DNA from: Meconema thalassinum | Taxonomy: Eukaryota; Arthropoda; Insecta; Orthoptera; Tettigoniidae | Direction of reading: 5' to 3' | DNA: 64,000 nucleotides | Assembly: GCA_946902985.2 (NCBI GenBank) | Contig: OX336388.2 | Span: 1,390,244,223 to 1,390,308,222, forward strand | Shown: positions 21,887 to 33,624 of the stretch, in pieces | How the letters are laid out: every line of letters begins with the position of its first letter | Numbering within the stretch: position 1 is the first letter of the stretch | Program-made: the position numbers and the translations under genes | Notes under the pieces: generated by a model | What the model was told of the DNA's origin: nothing | The model's input: the letters and a program-made list of their open reading frames with translations, nothing else | Databases searched by the model: none

Positions 21887-21958
21887 CCCATATGTTGGTG
21901 TGAAACATCATATGGTTAGGATTTCGATGTCATATGATGTTTCACACCAACATATGGG
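21887..21958. repeat. Perfect 28-bp hairpin at the edge of the two-ORF unit
   Basis: Arm 21,887-21,914 (CCCATATGTTGGTGTG then AAACATCATATG) is an exact reverse complement of 21,931-21,958, with a 16-nt loop (GTTAGGATTTCGATGT). The first base of the arm is the point where homology to the other D copy stops. Confidence 0.9.
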
Positions 21959-21959
21959 C

Positions 21960-24900
21960 TGAAGAAGGAAACATATCAAGTTTCCGAAACATGTACCTAT
22001 AGTATTTTTAGTAAAGTAAAGTATTGATTTGGCGAGTGTAAATTGTGTTATACATCTTGCAATATTATTGAGCCGTACAAAGGCCAAATTTAAAACGACT
22101 AAGATTGAGCTGATGCACTTAGATAAAATATCTACCACATGTGAAGTGTTAACTTCAGTGAAAAGACACGTGCTTTGTGTCAAATCTAGCTTCTGTGATT
22201 TAAGCAGACAAGGCCTTTTTTTTTAATATAGTCTGCTATCTACAAAGTGTAAAAGCAGTGAATTTACAATACGCTAGAAGCAGTGTCTACGATTCTACAA
22301 ATTCTACGATTGAACCAAGATGCCTTCATTCAACCATGTGCTGAGGCATAATTGTACCATGACTAATGTACGAGAAAGTGAGAGGACTCCAAGTTCAAGC
22401 GCGCCCTGCCCGGCAGCGCTAGAGTGGGCAAGTTCCTTGCTGCCAGTCAGCTGGTCTTAGGGATAATGCCGAGGGAAACGAATTACTTTGTAACTGATAC
22501 TCTTTTAAAAAGTAATTAGCGATTACAATTAAAATAACACGGCAGGGCACAATGGAAAATACAATTCACGGAAATAAGTACTACGGTCTCCATTACATGT
22601 TATGGAAAGCACAGATTCCTGGAGTAGGCTATACAGACTGTTACTTTTGTTGTTTCTTGTTGTGGCAATTGAGTTTCCTCAGATTGAGAGACTAAAGAAG
22701 GTGAATTTGTGGGTCTGAATCAAATTAATGAAAATGGGGAATGGCAGAGCGGCTCTTGAGAGCACTAGTGACAGAGTTGAGATGGCTAGATTCCTATGTG
22801 GTGATTACCTAATTCCTCAATGAGGGAAATAAATAGGGCTATAGGATTGAGCGCGTTAATTACCGCTTGCCTGACTGATTTAAAAAGGATAATACCAATA
22901 GGTGGGTGGATGAGGACCATCGTGGTCTGAAGGTTACTGCCATTGGGTGAGGCATACTACAGCTCTCTCTAAATTGAATGTCGGGAACGAGACGTGGCCC
23001 GGTGAGGGAAGAGGTGAGCTAGAGAGTGAGGAATCTGATTTTGGTGAAGCTGGTTTAAGTGGAACAAGTATACCATCTCGTTTTTGGGTAGGCCCATTCG
23101 GAATTAGTGTTTTTAGATTGACAGGGGTATAATTTAGGCTTTTAGGGTCATCAGGGTCCCGAGTTATCAGGAATGTTGTCCTGGTACGTTAATGTGCGAC
23201 GTTTAGTGTATTCAGTGCGCGACATGTTTGTGTCCGTGAGCGTATAAGTGTGTAATGAGTAAGAGGTAATGAGAGATAGTGGTCAAATACCTTGGTCGAC
23301 CAGAGAATAAAGAAAGAGAAAAACAAATTTACCAGTCACTCAAAGTTATCCAGTTTAAATACAGTTGGAACTGTGACGTTTAGTGCGCTGATGACATTTT
23401 AACTTACTTGAAATAATTAATTAAATAATTAATTATTGGCTGCTTGGTAGGGTGAGGGGATGAGCTAAACTTGTATTAAAACTTGAGGGAGACAGGAGTT
23501 GCTCGACTAGGATGGTTACAGGGTGGGTATGGTGTTGGGATATTTGAATGGTACAGGAGTGACTTGATCTGCACCGTTACCACGGGGAATGCAAATTAAG
23601 CCTATAGGAACGTAGTGGAATGGCTTGAAATATCGAAGTCGAGGCGATAGCGAGGACTAGGCTTGGTAGAATGGCTGTCAAGGCTGGCGGATCATCGATT
23701 TCGTCAATTGGCGTTAAAAGACGGAGCTTGGAGCAGTGGCGTGCAAGTTTGCTTGGATACTGGACTCGGAATGATAATGGCACAAAACAGTAATATTAAC
23801 AAAGAAATGTGTTTGAAGTAGGCCTACACAAAACATAAAACGCTGATGTACACAAGATGCAATGAACTGAATTTAAGAACTGAAAGCAAAGAAAATTCAA
23901 TTTAATTCACACAAATATCTCATACAGTAGCTCTCCCCACCCCCCCCCCCCACTTTTCTATGACCCGGTTCGACGGAACAACAGGACACGTGTTGGACAT
24001 AATCGCTTGCAGTGCCTGTAGCGGCGGGACCACGAACTACCGTTCTACAATGGCGGAGTCCTCACACTAGGTCCTATTCGTCATGATTGAACTGTACTAA
24101 AGATGACAATGGCTTAAATATCCAAATTGGAGGAATGCCTGACACCTAAGCCACACTACGACTATGGAGAACCACCAGTGGATAACCATGCTTATAGCCA
24201 AGCAGAGAAGATATCTGTAAATTGCCAGGACCAAAGGCAAAATCCTCAATCCTCGTGTCTGGATAATGAACTGCAATAGCTGCGAGTCATGATCTTAATA
24301 ATCTATGTACGGTGGATGGTCATGGGTGGATTAGTTTGTAGCATCCGTAACTTATTGTCAGTCATCAAGGTAGGGTTCTTTCATTCTTTTGACCACCTTC
24401 TTATGGTGATTTTCACGCTTCTAAATGCTTCTTTGCATTTCGTTACTCGACAGAGAGTTAAGTCGCCTGATTGTGTGCGTTCACACGGTGCAATATTGTT
24501 TTGAAAGGTAATTCCGCATGACAGAAGATCAATTTAGTCAATTTGTGACAGGAGCATATTTTTGATTCAGCTCCAGCTGATATGTGTCAAGTTTTCTGAA
24601 GTCCCCCTTTTCCTATTATTTTTGTACGCCACCGACTTCTATTATTTAACATTATGGCATATCGTTTAGGCATGGAAAGTATCCAGCCCACATTATTATT
24701 GTAAATTACATTTTTCCCAAGAGTGAGCAGTTTGCCACCAGAATTAAGATGAAGTCACATCGCTGTGAATGAGTCGAGTAATGTTTTGAACTTACTCAGA
24801 ATTCCTATTACACGATATTCGTATCATTTCAATTATTTCCACCAGAGGTTAAGGTGTGAAGCCAGTATTTATTCTCATTTAAACGTGTTCTGTAGGCAGC

Positions 24901-26412
24901 ACATATTTTGCTGTGAGCTTCAGTGGTGCTACACATTGTCAAAGACTTTCAACAGGAGAGAGATATCTTTCAGTTAAGTTTATTTGGTTTTTAGAAGCCA
25001 AACATATCAATCTTACTGTAATTTATTCGTCTTTAACGACTTCATTTTTGTTTTAATGTTTCTAGACCTTGCTAGGAATGTCCATTACAATATACAATTT
25101 TCAAAAGCACTATTTGTGTTTAAATATATTATGGCTCAACGGACAATGCATATTTTCTTATGAAAATTGTATATTCAATGCCAAGGTAATGCTTTGGAAT
25201 GGAGTTTCGACTCCCATAGTGCACTGGCTTGCTCGTGACGAGGATACACATGTACCAAATACGTCTTGCAATGGCCTTCCCAGTGTGCACTAGACAGTGT
25301 CTTGGTGAGGTGTGCTTTAACCAACTGAAGAGCCCAATAGCACACCGGGGCGAAACACTGTCATCTTGTTGAGTTATGCCGGAACATTTAGCACTATTTG
25401 TGTTTAAATGTCCATTACAAGCCATGTTTGTTTATGCTCATGCTATTGACCTTGATCAAGTATAGATTTTTGTAAAGTTGTCCTAGTACAGGTGTACTAA
25501 TAAATAATGCTAAATATTTGATATACTCTCAGGTATTTGTGAGCGAGCCCAATATGTTTTTGTCATGATTCATATTTAATTTGAGTAACCATTTGATAGG
25601 TTGGACCATCCAGGCCATTGTGTATTCTCACTTGTAAGTGAACGATTATTTACAGTGATTTTGATACATGACGTCGGGTTGGTTACCACGTTCATTAGTG
25701 AAAGCCGGCAAATATATGTTACAGAACAAGTTTGACCGAGAAGGAAAGGTAATGGTCTCTTAAGAGTACTGATTGTGTTATTGTTAACGTGCGAGCCACG
25801 TATTCTTTGTTGAGGTGTACCACGTGTTGGTAGCACACTCCTGCGAAGCCTTGCATTTGGTCAACTATTTTAATAATAAATGAACTCATAAATCTACCGC
25901 ATTAAACTTAGGACTAAATCATGAACCATCAATTTAATTCCTAAACCTACGATGCTAATATTACAGTTAATCTTTAATCGTTGTTAAATCTTGATCTTGT
26001 TTCTTTTAGTCGAGCGGACCAATGCATTGAGCTTTCGTTTGTTCTTACTAGTAAGTCGAGTAGCTAACATTGATCGACTTTTTGACAGAGATCGCACGCG
26101 AACCCAAAGTTCAGAACTCGTGAGCCGTGACTCGATCAGGAGAATGCTGTTCTTGCACAGTTGGATTCTCATGTTTAAATACACTGATAGATGACTGGAC
26201 AACCAACAGTTGTTCATCTGACTGTAGGCAGGAATAATAAGATGATTGTGTGTACAACTTATTTATTCATTGACATGTTATCCCACTGTTACCCTACTGT
26301 TTCTTATAATGTAATATCTTTGTTGTTTTATATAATTGTACTGTAATGATGACTGACAATCATTAGTTTTTGTTTAGTTTGTTTGTCACAACGTCTAACG
26401 CCGTTGATCAGC
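21960..26412. other. No gene recognised
   Basis: I see only scattered short frames without motifs. GAAACATATCAAGTTTCCGAAACATGT (21,967 on) and CCGGGGCGAAACACTG (25,348 on) resemble the hairpin-plus-CGAAAC pieces found in 3' regions of non-LTR elements, but no coding remnant is attached. A poly(C) run lies at about 23,939-23,951. Confidence 0.4.
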
Positions 26413-26416
26413 TTAA

Positions 26417-27469
26417 CCCTCTTGATGCCAAGCTATTAATGGATGCTAAGAATGCCAAGCCAAGTTTAGTGAAATTACAAGGGTTTGATAAAAATTATCT
26501 CCTACCGATAATTATCAAGATAGAATGTTGAAATGTTTTTCTATGGCAGGTAAACATTAACGTAATGGATGCTAACTAATTGACATTTGACTTTATTTTG
26601 ATCATTGCAGAAATACTTTTAAAAAAATATTTAAACAAATAAATGAAGTTCGAAATTTTTGATAAAATGTTGACAGCCTCTACACTTGAATTACTATCTT
26701 TTGTTATATGCATGTTATTACGTATGGAATGCTACATAAATATTCCAAATTTGGAGTAGTTCTATCAAATAGTTTTCGAGTACAATCAGTTTCTACAAAG
26801 ACATGCATGATGCGTATATAGTAGTCTGCGCAATGCACAATGTTATTTTACTTGCTACATTTGTGGTAACCTCTTCCCAATCACTGGTTGCGGGGTCACT
26901 TGATTTATCATCGGAATTTGAACCTAGCGAATCACTGTCGATATTGGCAGGTGTAAATCCTACCTGAGGCAGAAGTATTCCTGTTCCTCGGCCTTGGCGT
27001 TCCTATCGCGCGAGCTGCGGCCTCGGCGGAAAAAAATTGTCACTGTCATCAGAATAAGAGTCGTCGTCATCAGTCGAAAATTCACTCTCACACTCTTCAC
27101 TCAGTGTTAAAACATTATTCATTTCCTCTTCGTTCAAAGAGCTAGCCTTATTCATCACCAAGTAACGTAATTAGCTCGAAGCAAGAACATAAACAATCAC
27201 GACTTCAAAAGATAAAACACGCGCCAAGCCAGCTGACTACAGCATGCTCGAAGAGTGCTTATTATTAATTCAATTGTTCACGGAACTTAAACACATCGAT
27301 ATATACAGAGGGAGAATGATTCCCGCGTTGTATTGGTTACAACAGCAAAATCTCTGCGTTACTGGAAACATCGCTAAAAAGTTTAGAAAAACGGGGCCGA
27401 TAGATCGGCCGTGGCACTTTTAGCAAAGGCTCCCCGGGCCGATAGATCGCCCCCCTGGCACTATAAGGG
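26417..27469 (-). mobile_element. piggyBac-like element remnant
   Basis: The left end is TTAA (26,413-26,416) followed by CCCTCTTGATGCCAAGC. The right end read in reverse is CCCTTATAGTGCCAGGGGGG. Both fit a CCC....TGCCA terminal repeat beside a TTAA target, as in piggyBac elements. The right flank reads ATAT rather than TTAA, so that site is mutated. Two copies of GGGCCGATAGATCG(G/C) lie just inside the right end (27,404 and 27,436). About 1.05 kb remains, too short for a whole transposase. Confidence 0.55.
26780..27155 (-). pseudogene. piggyBac-like transposase N-terminus, broken
   Basis: The ATG at 27,155 opens MNKASSLNEEEMNNVLTLSE, then an acidic tract (STDDDDSYSDDSDNFFPP), then a stop. 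In another frame the acidic theme continues (NIDSDSLGSNSDDKSSDPATSDWEEV). The acidic lead followed by a W-E/N-V motif is usual at the N-terminus of piggyBac/PGBD proteins. Nothing of the catalytic domain follows. It belongs to the element bounded by the CCC...TGCCA ends. Confidence 0.5.
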
Positions 27470-28870
27470 ATATAGCAGATTTAGTTCTAATTAATTAGAG
27501 TGTAAATTTAAATATGGGATGGTACCAGTCCTTTAACCTTTCTGTCATGTTTGATGACATGATGCCTTCTTCCTGAAGCATCATTTATTCTTGTATAACT
27601 ATTTTATTGCGGTACCATTTCTCCAGCTTTGATTTTTAGTTTGCTGTATTTAGGACCTGTCGAGGGGATTCTACGTTAACTTCAGGAGTTGTTTCTTTTT
27701 TCCGTTTTGTTTATTAGCTACGGAATAGCCGTTTTACCAAACCCTCCGACCGTAGGACGGGTTTGGCATTTCAAATAAACAAACCATGAGTATATCTTAA
27801 ATCAGGATGTAATTATTTAGTAGTTTTGACCTTTTGGGGGTGCATTTTCTTTGGGTGTCTATGGCAATCACTGTGATGGGAACCCGATCCTTAGGGAAAG
27901 CAGAGTCTTGTGCCGGCTAGTCCCATAAGAAGTGCATTCCGATCCTCTCCGGTAATGTGTCTCGAGGTAGGTGTCATCTGGAAGGCCACGTTACGGGTGG
28001 TGGTAACCAGATCACCTCGTCCAACGGGCACAATACAAATGTACCAATATGTTTTCTAGTTTTCAAATGTTTAAGGGGTACGCGTACCCTCTGAAAAAAG
28101 AAAAAGAAAATTATCTGGTTAAAACTATTACCATACATTTAAGAAAATGTAGGCTGTATGTGCTTTACTAAACATCTTATTTTTAGTAATGATCAAAATG
28201 ATGGACCATAGATAAAACTCCAACCAGCCACCGAGACTCCACACTAACAGCGGAGCACATGCATTTGCTTTCACATCTCTAGTCCGCTGCTCACTTCAAT
28301 GCGAGAGCTCTCGTGGCGACTGGCCAAATATTGCACTGACTAATAGGAAAGATTGTAATTGACACCGATTCAATAAAAGGAACAATAAAATGCCCCCCTT
28401 TGATTAGCCTTTATTCAACATACTTATGTATACAAGACAAGGAAACCAACATCTGTACATAATACCATATATAGTGTTCTGCATATTTTAAAGGCTGCAT
28501 CTTGGAAGGGTTGATCGAGTCTTAATTTAATGCTGCTTTCTCCTGAACGAACATCCTGAAACAAAAATACAAAAGAAGCTTGTCAGGACAATTTTTTAAA
28601 AATAAAGCATAGTATGAAATGAAAGCATAGCTTAAAATCTATGAAGTCAAGACACATATATGACTTGGATGCCAGCTTCTCCTAGATATGTTTATTAATG
28701 ACGGTATAGGGGATTCGTAGAGGTATGGGAAAATTACTACTGCGATAAATGGGAATCTTAAAGTTTTCTTGATTTATCATCTAATTGCAGACTATAATGA
28801 CAATGTATACATATTATTTGGACGTACATGAACCAGATCTGCAACAAGGATACAGGAATTTGCATACTTT
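27470..28870. other. No gene recognised
   Basis: No motif-bearing frame was found. The piece at about 28,110-28,200 (CATTTAAGAAAATGTAGGCTGTATGTGCTTTACTAAACATC) recurs loosely near 14,815, so dispersed repeats are present. Confidence 0.35.
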
Positions 28871-28873
28871 TTG

Positions 28874-28914
28874 TGTTAGTTATTGTTGTTTTAAGGGGCA
28901 GAACTATGAGGTCA
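28874..28914. repeat. Inverted-duplication arm, outermost block
   Basis: TTAGTTATTGTTGTTTTAAGG and GAGGTCA match the reverse complement of about 10,520-10,560. The next base is a hAT target duplication, and the arm resumes at 31,272. Confidence 0.7.
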
Positions 28915-29059
28915 TCTGCCCCCAGAGGTGCCAACCTTTGAAGTGGGTTATCAGTAATCCCTTATATTTGTCCCCCCCTGAAAAATTTTCAGGTCAAATC
29001 CAAAGCATGTTCCTCCCTTCTCGATAATGACACCATCTTTGTCCTACCCGGAAGCAACC

Positions 29060-29558
29060 TATAGTAAAGATATCATATTACACAATAGAATTTGCATATT
29101 ACTTGCTAGTTCTGTAATAAAAACAAAATCCTTCTTGCTTGTTTTGCACCCAGTAACTGGTTTTCCGTGAAAGTTTTCTTGTAACATACCTCCCCCAGTA
29201 ATGACATTTTCACCTTCTGAATCATAATCGATTCCAGTGTAGATGTGCTTAATGTAGGTCTGAATGGTGTCTGATTTTTCCCCTAACAACACTGAAAATT
29301 CTTTCTGTGGGGGAGTTACTGTGAGGTACAAGTAATATTGCAAATACCAGATTACTTAAAGTTTTATACATTTTCATTTTTAAGCTCAGCAATTTTGCTC
29401 CAGTTTACATCAATTGTATGTCCTTGTAAAATATTTTCAGGGAAAGTAACACACTGATAAACAGCAGATTCCTCTTCAAGTTTGTCATGTTCACTTTCCT
29501 TGACCAAACTTGGGAATCTTTGAATAAAATAATAAAGAGATGAATAGGAAACTTTCAT
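29060..29558 (-). pseudogene. hAT transposase C-terminal fragment
   Basis: The minus strand begins SSLYYFIQRFPSLVKESEHD, continues DKLEEESAVYQCVTFPEN, and reaches DVNWSKIAELKNENV before a stop. After a frameshift it continues LSNLVFAILLVPHSNSPTER then IFSVV. The 'PHSN...ER.FS' block is the signature of the hAT C-terminal dimerisation region, in which these transposases form the oligomers needed for transposition. The catalytic RNase H-like core is absent, replaced or separated by the inserted element upstream. Later sequence is shifted and stopped several times. Confidence 0.75.
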
Positions 29559-29562
29559 TCTA

Positions 29563-31124
29563 AGAAAATATCGCGATGTTACACGATCGACGCTGGCCTC
29601 AGCCGTTTGACGAGAATCCCGTAGTTTTCACGATAGAACACGGAGAAAAATCGCTATTTACAAACTTAGTGTCACTTTTAGCCGATCGACGAGATTTCCA
29701 TTGTCCTAGAGGTGGACACGGGAAAATATAGCATAATTACGCAATCGGCGCCGCTTGCTGTACGTTCGACAAGAATCCAGTTGTTCTCGTTATCGAATGC
29801 GGAGAAATATCCCGATGTATTGCAATCGCTGCCGCTTTCGGTCGTTATAGGAGGATCACGATGTCCTCGTGGTTGGTCACCGAGAACGCGATAATATGCA
29901 ATCGGCGCCGCATTCGGCCATTCAACGATTGTCCTGACAGAATGGCGGAGGCAAGCTCGACGATGGGCATGGTTAAAATTCACGAGCAGTTAAAGACATG
30001 TTGTATGGTCGGCGCCATGATTCCCGCCGTCCCTATGCTGGGGTTGGGTGTTCACGGTGGATCACGAGGAGAAATGAGTATCGCGATGCTACGTAGACTG
30101 TCATTTCTAAAAGGGTTGACGCAGTTCTCGATCCCCGTACGCTTTTAAGTATACAGTCATGGGGAAAATGGCGAGTAGGTTTCGGGATATTTCGTGATGG
30201 CTGCCCAATCACCTTTGACGGGATTCCCGCAGTCCTCGTGGTCACAAGTTCGCGATTGGGCACGGGTTTTATGATTTTACGCAACTGTCATCGATCTCGG
30301 TCCGTTTGACGAGATTCCCGCAGGTAAGTCGTGCAGTCAACCGGCCATCTTGAGCATGTGAGTTCGGAGGATGAACGTTTGAAGTAGGTACCGTATCGAA
30401 TATTACGAATTATTCTGATGGGATTGCATGAATAATACGACAAGAGGGCAAATTTTCTTTCGAATTCGAATCACGAATTATACAAGTTTTCGAGATAACC
30501 GGTTAAATTATCCGATGGAACCAAAGTTCGAAGGAAAAGTCAACATAACGGAATTTCGAATTAACCATACTGGATGTCGCTAATTTTCGAGACGGATAGA
30601 TTTTTAAAATAAAAAATGTATTTCGAAGCATTTTCGGGATTCTTTTTTCAAAACTGTATCATTTCGCAAGATTGTGACATTTAATTATTTCGCGTTATTT
30701 CTGGACTTCAATTTGAGATAGTCTCCAAATTTAAAGGTCAGTAACAGAAATGAGAGGTTTCTGTTGAGTTTCGGAAGTTTTCGCGAATAAACGTCTCGCG
30801 GAAAGTCAGGTTTCCTAATAATGCAGAAAAATATTTCACACAAAACTAAAAACTCTTCTCGATACCAGAATTATACATTGGACCGATTTATATCACTGAA
30901 GGTATCATCAGTATGCAAATCTTTGAGGTCGGGTACGGAGAAATATAGCTTACGCAATCGGCTCCATCGCAATCTGTAAGCCAAGCGGCGCGAGTTTAGA
31001 CGATTTAAACAGACCTCGGCGAATTTTCGTTACCTCCAACTATGCAAACATAAAAATTAGCTACTATTACTTTCGTTACCTGTTTGTAAAATTAGCTACT
31101 TTTTCGTTTCCGGTCGACACCCTG
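29563..31124 (+). mobile_element. CAGGGTGTCTAC-type element, left-truncated copy X
   Basis: It matches the copy at 35,584-37,540 from about 35,960 to its right end, GGTCGACACCCTG at 31,124. The left end is missing. It begins within the 80-bp internal repeats (AGAAAATATCGCGATG near 29,562, then repeats near 29,642, 29,722 and 29,802). Confidence 0.75.
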
Positions 31125-31271
31125 TAACTTTCCTTTTTTTTTTCTTTCATAGAAATGTATTTTTTTCGTGATGTCACCTTTCCGTAATAATTTCCCCTTC
31201 GACCGTAATCGTGAGCTGAAATCCGTAATAATTACGGACAATCCGTAATAGTTGGCACCTCTGTCTGCCCC

Positions 31272-32628
31272 TACTTTTTGGGTGATGCAGCAGGTGCAGC
31301 GAGATATAATAATCCTAAAAATGGAATCAAGCATATTGATAATCATGCATGTGACAGTAACAGGGGCCGGTATGGAATCAGGAGAGTTAAAATACATTTT
31401 TTAATTTGTTGACAATGTCACAAACCAGCCGAGGTAGCCACACGTTAACGTGCATGGTCAGACTACTCCGAACTAGAAATACCACACACAGCCACTTCGT
31501 ACCTTACCTCATTAATTTCATTTGTCATTAACTCCTGTCATGAGATTGGCGCCATGAAGAGCATCTATCCGTAATATCATTCCCACAAGGAAAGTGTCTC
31601 GCCACATCCCCTACCGAATAGCAACCGGAATAATTACGGGTAGAACAAAAAAAAACTAAATTTGGACTTTAAAGCTGTAGTCTATTTCAGTAACAGGATT
31701 TTGAATTCACCAATTTATTAGATTGATGCTGTTCAAGGATATGTGAATTCGAGAAATATGCGTTACTAAAATTATCAGGTTTTTAAAACGAACAATATTC
31801 CGTCGCAAACTGAGGTAATTATTCTTATTTTCAACATCGCCTGAAACAATACCTCATGGAATTTACCTACACCAAGTTGACATGAAATCCTTCCAACTTT
31901 TGAAATTTTATTTCAACAGTTTGGAGACCAAGAGTGCTATTCATTGTAAAACAATTTTGCTCTGAAAATTACGAAATATGCTGTCTGTCTTTCTACCAGC
32001 TTGTCGGTATTTCTTTTGGTTATTTCTCGTTTTATGGAACAATTCGGCTCTAGGATTATGGTATGCGAATCATCTCTAACTTACCAGGGGCTATGCAATG
32101 CCAAAAATACGGAGAAATGTGTATTATAGTTCGTGCAGTGTATTACATGGTATCGTGCAATCGATAGTGCTGACAAGGAAAGAAATCACCTTGTGGTGTA
32201 GCGGCCAACATTCTTGGCGGGACTGTGGTCCGGGTTTAATTCCCTGCCCTGCCATGAAATTTAATTTCGGTTTGAGGTACTGAAATGGTATCGATGATAC
32301 GCAAGTCATCCAAGCTGTGTTCATTTCGACGACTTGCACCAGGTCAGAGGGCACGTGTTACCTTTATTTTCTACATTCTTCTTCTGCAATTCGAACATTC
32401 ATATGGGAACCCTGAGAGCAAATAACTTCGTCGAGTTGTTAGAATAGCTTCTGTAAAATATTCTCAAAGGACAATGCTACAAATAGCCCAATTGCATATT
32501 TATATGTAATCCACACATATTTAAGACCATTTGATTTTAATTTAATTCTATGTTCTGGGCATAGGAAGACCTCGAAGCAAATTTCGCAATTTTCAGATAA
32601 TGAACATCCAAAGTATAGTAATCATCAT
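31272..32628. repeat. Inverted-duplication arm, block matching 9,190-10,516
   Basis: Reverse-complement homology to the first arm is continuous: for example CCAGCTTGTCGGTATTTCTT here against AAGAAATACCGACAAGCTGG at 9,714. It includes about 110 bp near 32,110-32,230 that the first arm lacks. It stops at ATCATCAT (32,621-32,628), where the non-LTR insertion begins. Confidence 0.8.
32192..32330 (+). repeat. tRNA-like SINE head inside the arm
   Basis: CTTGTGGTGTAGCGGCCAAC resembles an A box, and CCGGGTTTAATTCCCTGC a B box, about 45 bp apart. It continues into GTACTGAAATGGTATCGATG. In arm A only the part from the B box on is kept (about 9,540-9,600), so the SINE predates the duplication and arm A later lost its head. 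Confidence 0.55.
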
Positions 32629-32755
32629 TAATATATTTATGTTGTGAACATTACAGGAAGCCCCAATTACATTGCTCACTACTAGAATTAGATAATACAC
32701 AACAATATGTAAATAGAAATACAAAAGATACATAAAGAGAAGATATAGATACATG

Positions 32756-33179
32756 TTATAAATAAGAAGAAGGGTTAGGTATGAGAAGGAAATGGGCAGA
32801 ATACAGTACAATATAATCCAAGACATCTTGCAGTTTATCACAGGACGCTGCAAACTGGTTTTCCGACATACTGAAAATATCTAAGTCAAGATGATGAACT
32901 TTATTATAGTGGGATAAAATTCTGTTAATCAGCGAGTTTTTATGGTTGTCTGTGTGAACTCTCGGAATAAAGAAAATGTTGCGGAATCTACTAGGTTTCA
33001 CAGCTGGGACATATATAACGTAATTCTCTCTCGAATTTTAGAATCGTCAATTTTATTGTTTACTATTTTATAGAGGAAGAGCAGGCCCTGACAATTTCGC
33101 CTTATAGTTTTCTGACATTGAAGGACTGTAATACAAATGTGTACAATTCGTAAGAGGGATAATAGCCATATCTTTTGTA
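32756..33179 (-). pseudogene. C-terminal end of a non-LTR reverse transcriptase
   Basis: The minus strand reads TVLQCQKTIRRNCQGLLFLY then KIVNNKIDDSKIRERITLYV, followed by SRFRNIFFIPRVHTDNHKNS then LINRIL. The 'FLYKI.NN.ID...L...I...VP...R....F..P...TN....S...R' pattern is the conserved region after the polymerase domain in Jockey/CR1-like elements. It is continued upstream by 37,717-38,275. Confidence 0.75.
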
Positions 33180-33624
33180 ATATCAGGGTGTCTGCCAACT
33201 CATCTTAAAAGAATTCCCTGATTATTCCCTGATTTTTCCAGAATTAATGAGAGAATTCCCTGAGTAAGGAATGCTAAACATTCGCCCGGGAACGGGAAGT
33301 GTGATGAAACGCACGCTATTTTTGGTTGGTTTTAAGCGCTCTCCAGGAACAAGAAGCAAAATGTAATACAGGAAAGCAAAAGGAAAATAGAATTAAGTTT
33401 TATGTTTTCTGTTCTCGGAAATTCCAGGATCCAAACAGATGTGAGCAATGGCGGCACAAGGGAAACAGTTGTGAAAATAAATTTATTTCAATAAGTGAAC
33501 TTGTTGTCCAGTAAAATAAGCAAGGTCTATTAAGTCATGCTGCTTTCACTACAGTAAATGCCTCCAATAAAAGGGACAAAGGAAGGTTGAATACACACAT
33601 CAAGGTGTCACCATATGAGTGGAA

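Larger units (their letters stand above)
19181..21889 (-). mobile_element. Unassigned two-ORF unit of 1,817 bp, about 1.5 copies head to tail
   Basis: On the minus strand the order is D (to about 20,998), S (20,998-20,094) and a second D (20,094-19,181). The two D copies are about 98% identical and offset by 1,817 bp, so D+S is one full period and the insertion holds about one and a half. The unit is markedly GC-rich against its AT-rich surroundings and far less decayed than anything nearby. One period carries TATA box, ORF A, TATA box, ORF B and AATAAA, all on the minus strand. No reverse transcriptase, integrase, transposase or replication-initiator motif is visible. D does not begin TG or end CA, which argues against ordinary LTRs. 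Possible readings are a retroelement with odd long direct repeats, a Penelope-like tandem copy, or integration of a circular or concatemeric small DNA genome (viral or not). I cannot decide between them. Confidence 0.6.
28923..31263 (-). mobile_element. hAT transposon with perfect TSD and TIRs
   Basis: The eight bases TCTGCCCC occur at 28,915-28,922 and again at 31,264-31,271, flanking the exact inverted ends CAGAGGTGCCAAC and GTTGGCACCTCTG. Removing 28,923-31,263 plus one TSD restores sequence matching 10,505-10,540 of the other arm. Minus-strand C-terminal transposase remnants lie at 29,060-29,558. A fragment of a CAGGGTGTCTAC-type element (29,563-31,124) occupies most of the rest. Confidence 0.92.

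Noticed and set aside
19181..21889. Simple LTR retrotransposon with 0.9-kb LTRs
   Set aside because: The repeats do not begin TG or end CA, no primer binding site or target duplication was found, and ORF B starts inside the repeat. Not excluded outright, but not supported.
23577..26217. Several 60-100-aa frames between 23.5 and 26.2 kb
   Set aside because: Short, without motifs, often with an equally long frame opposite (for example 25,991-26,194 against 25,984-26,217); treated as chance.
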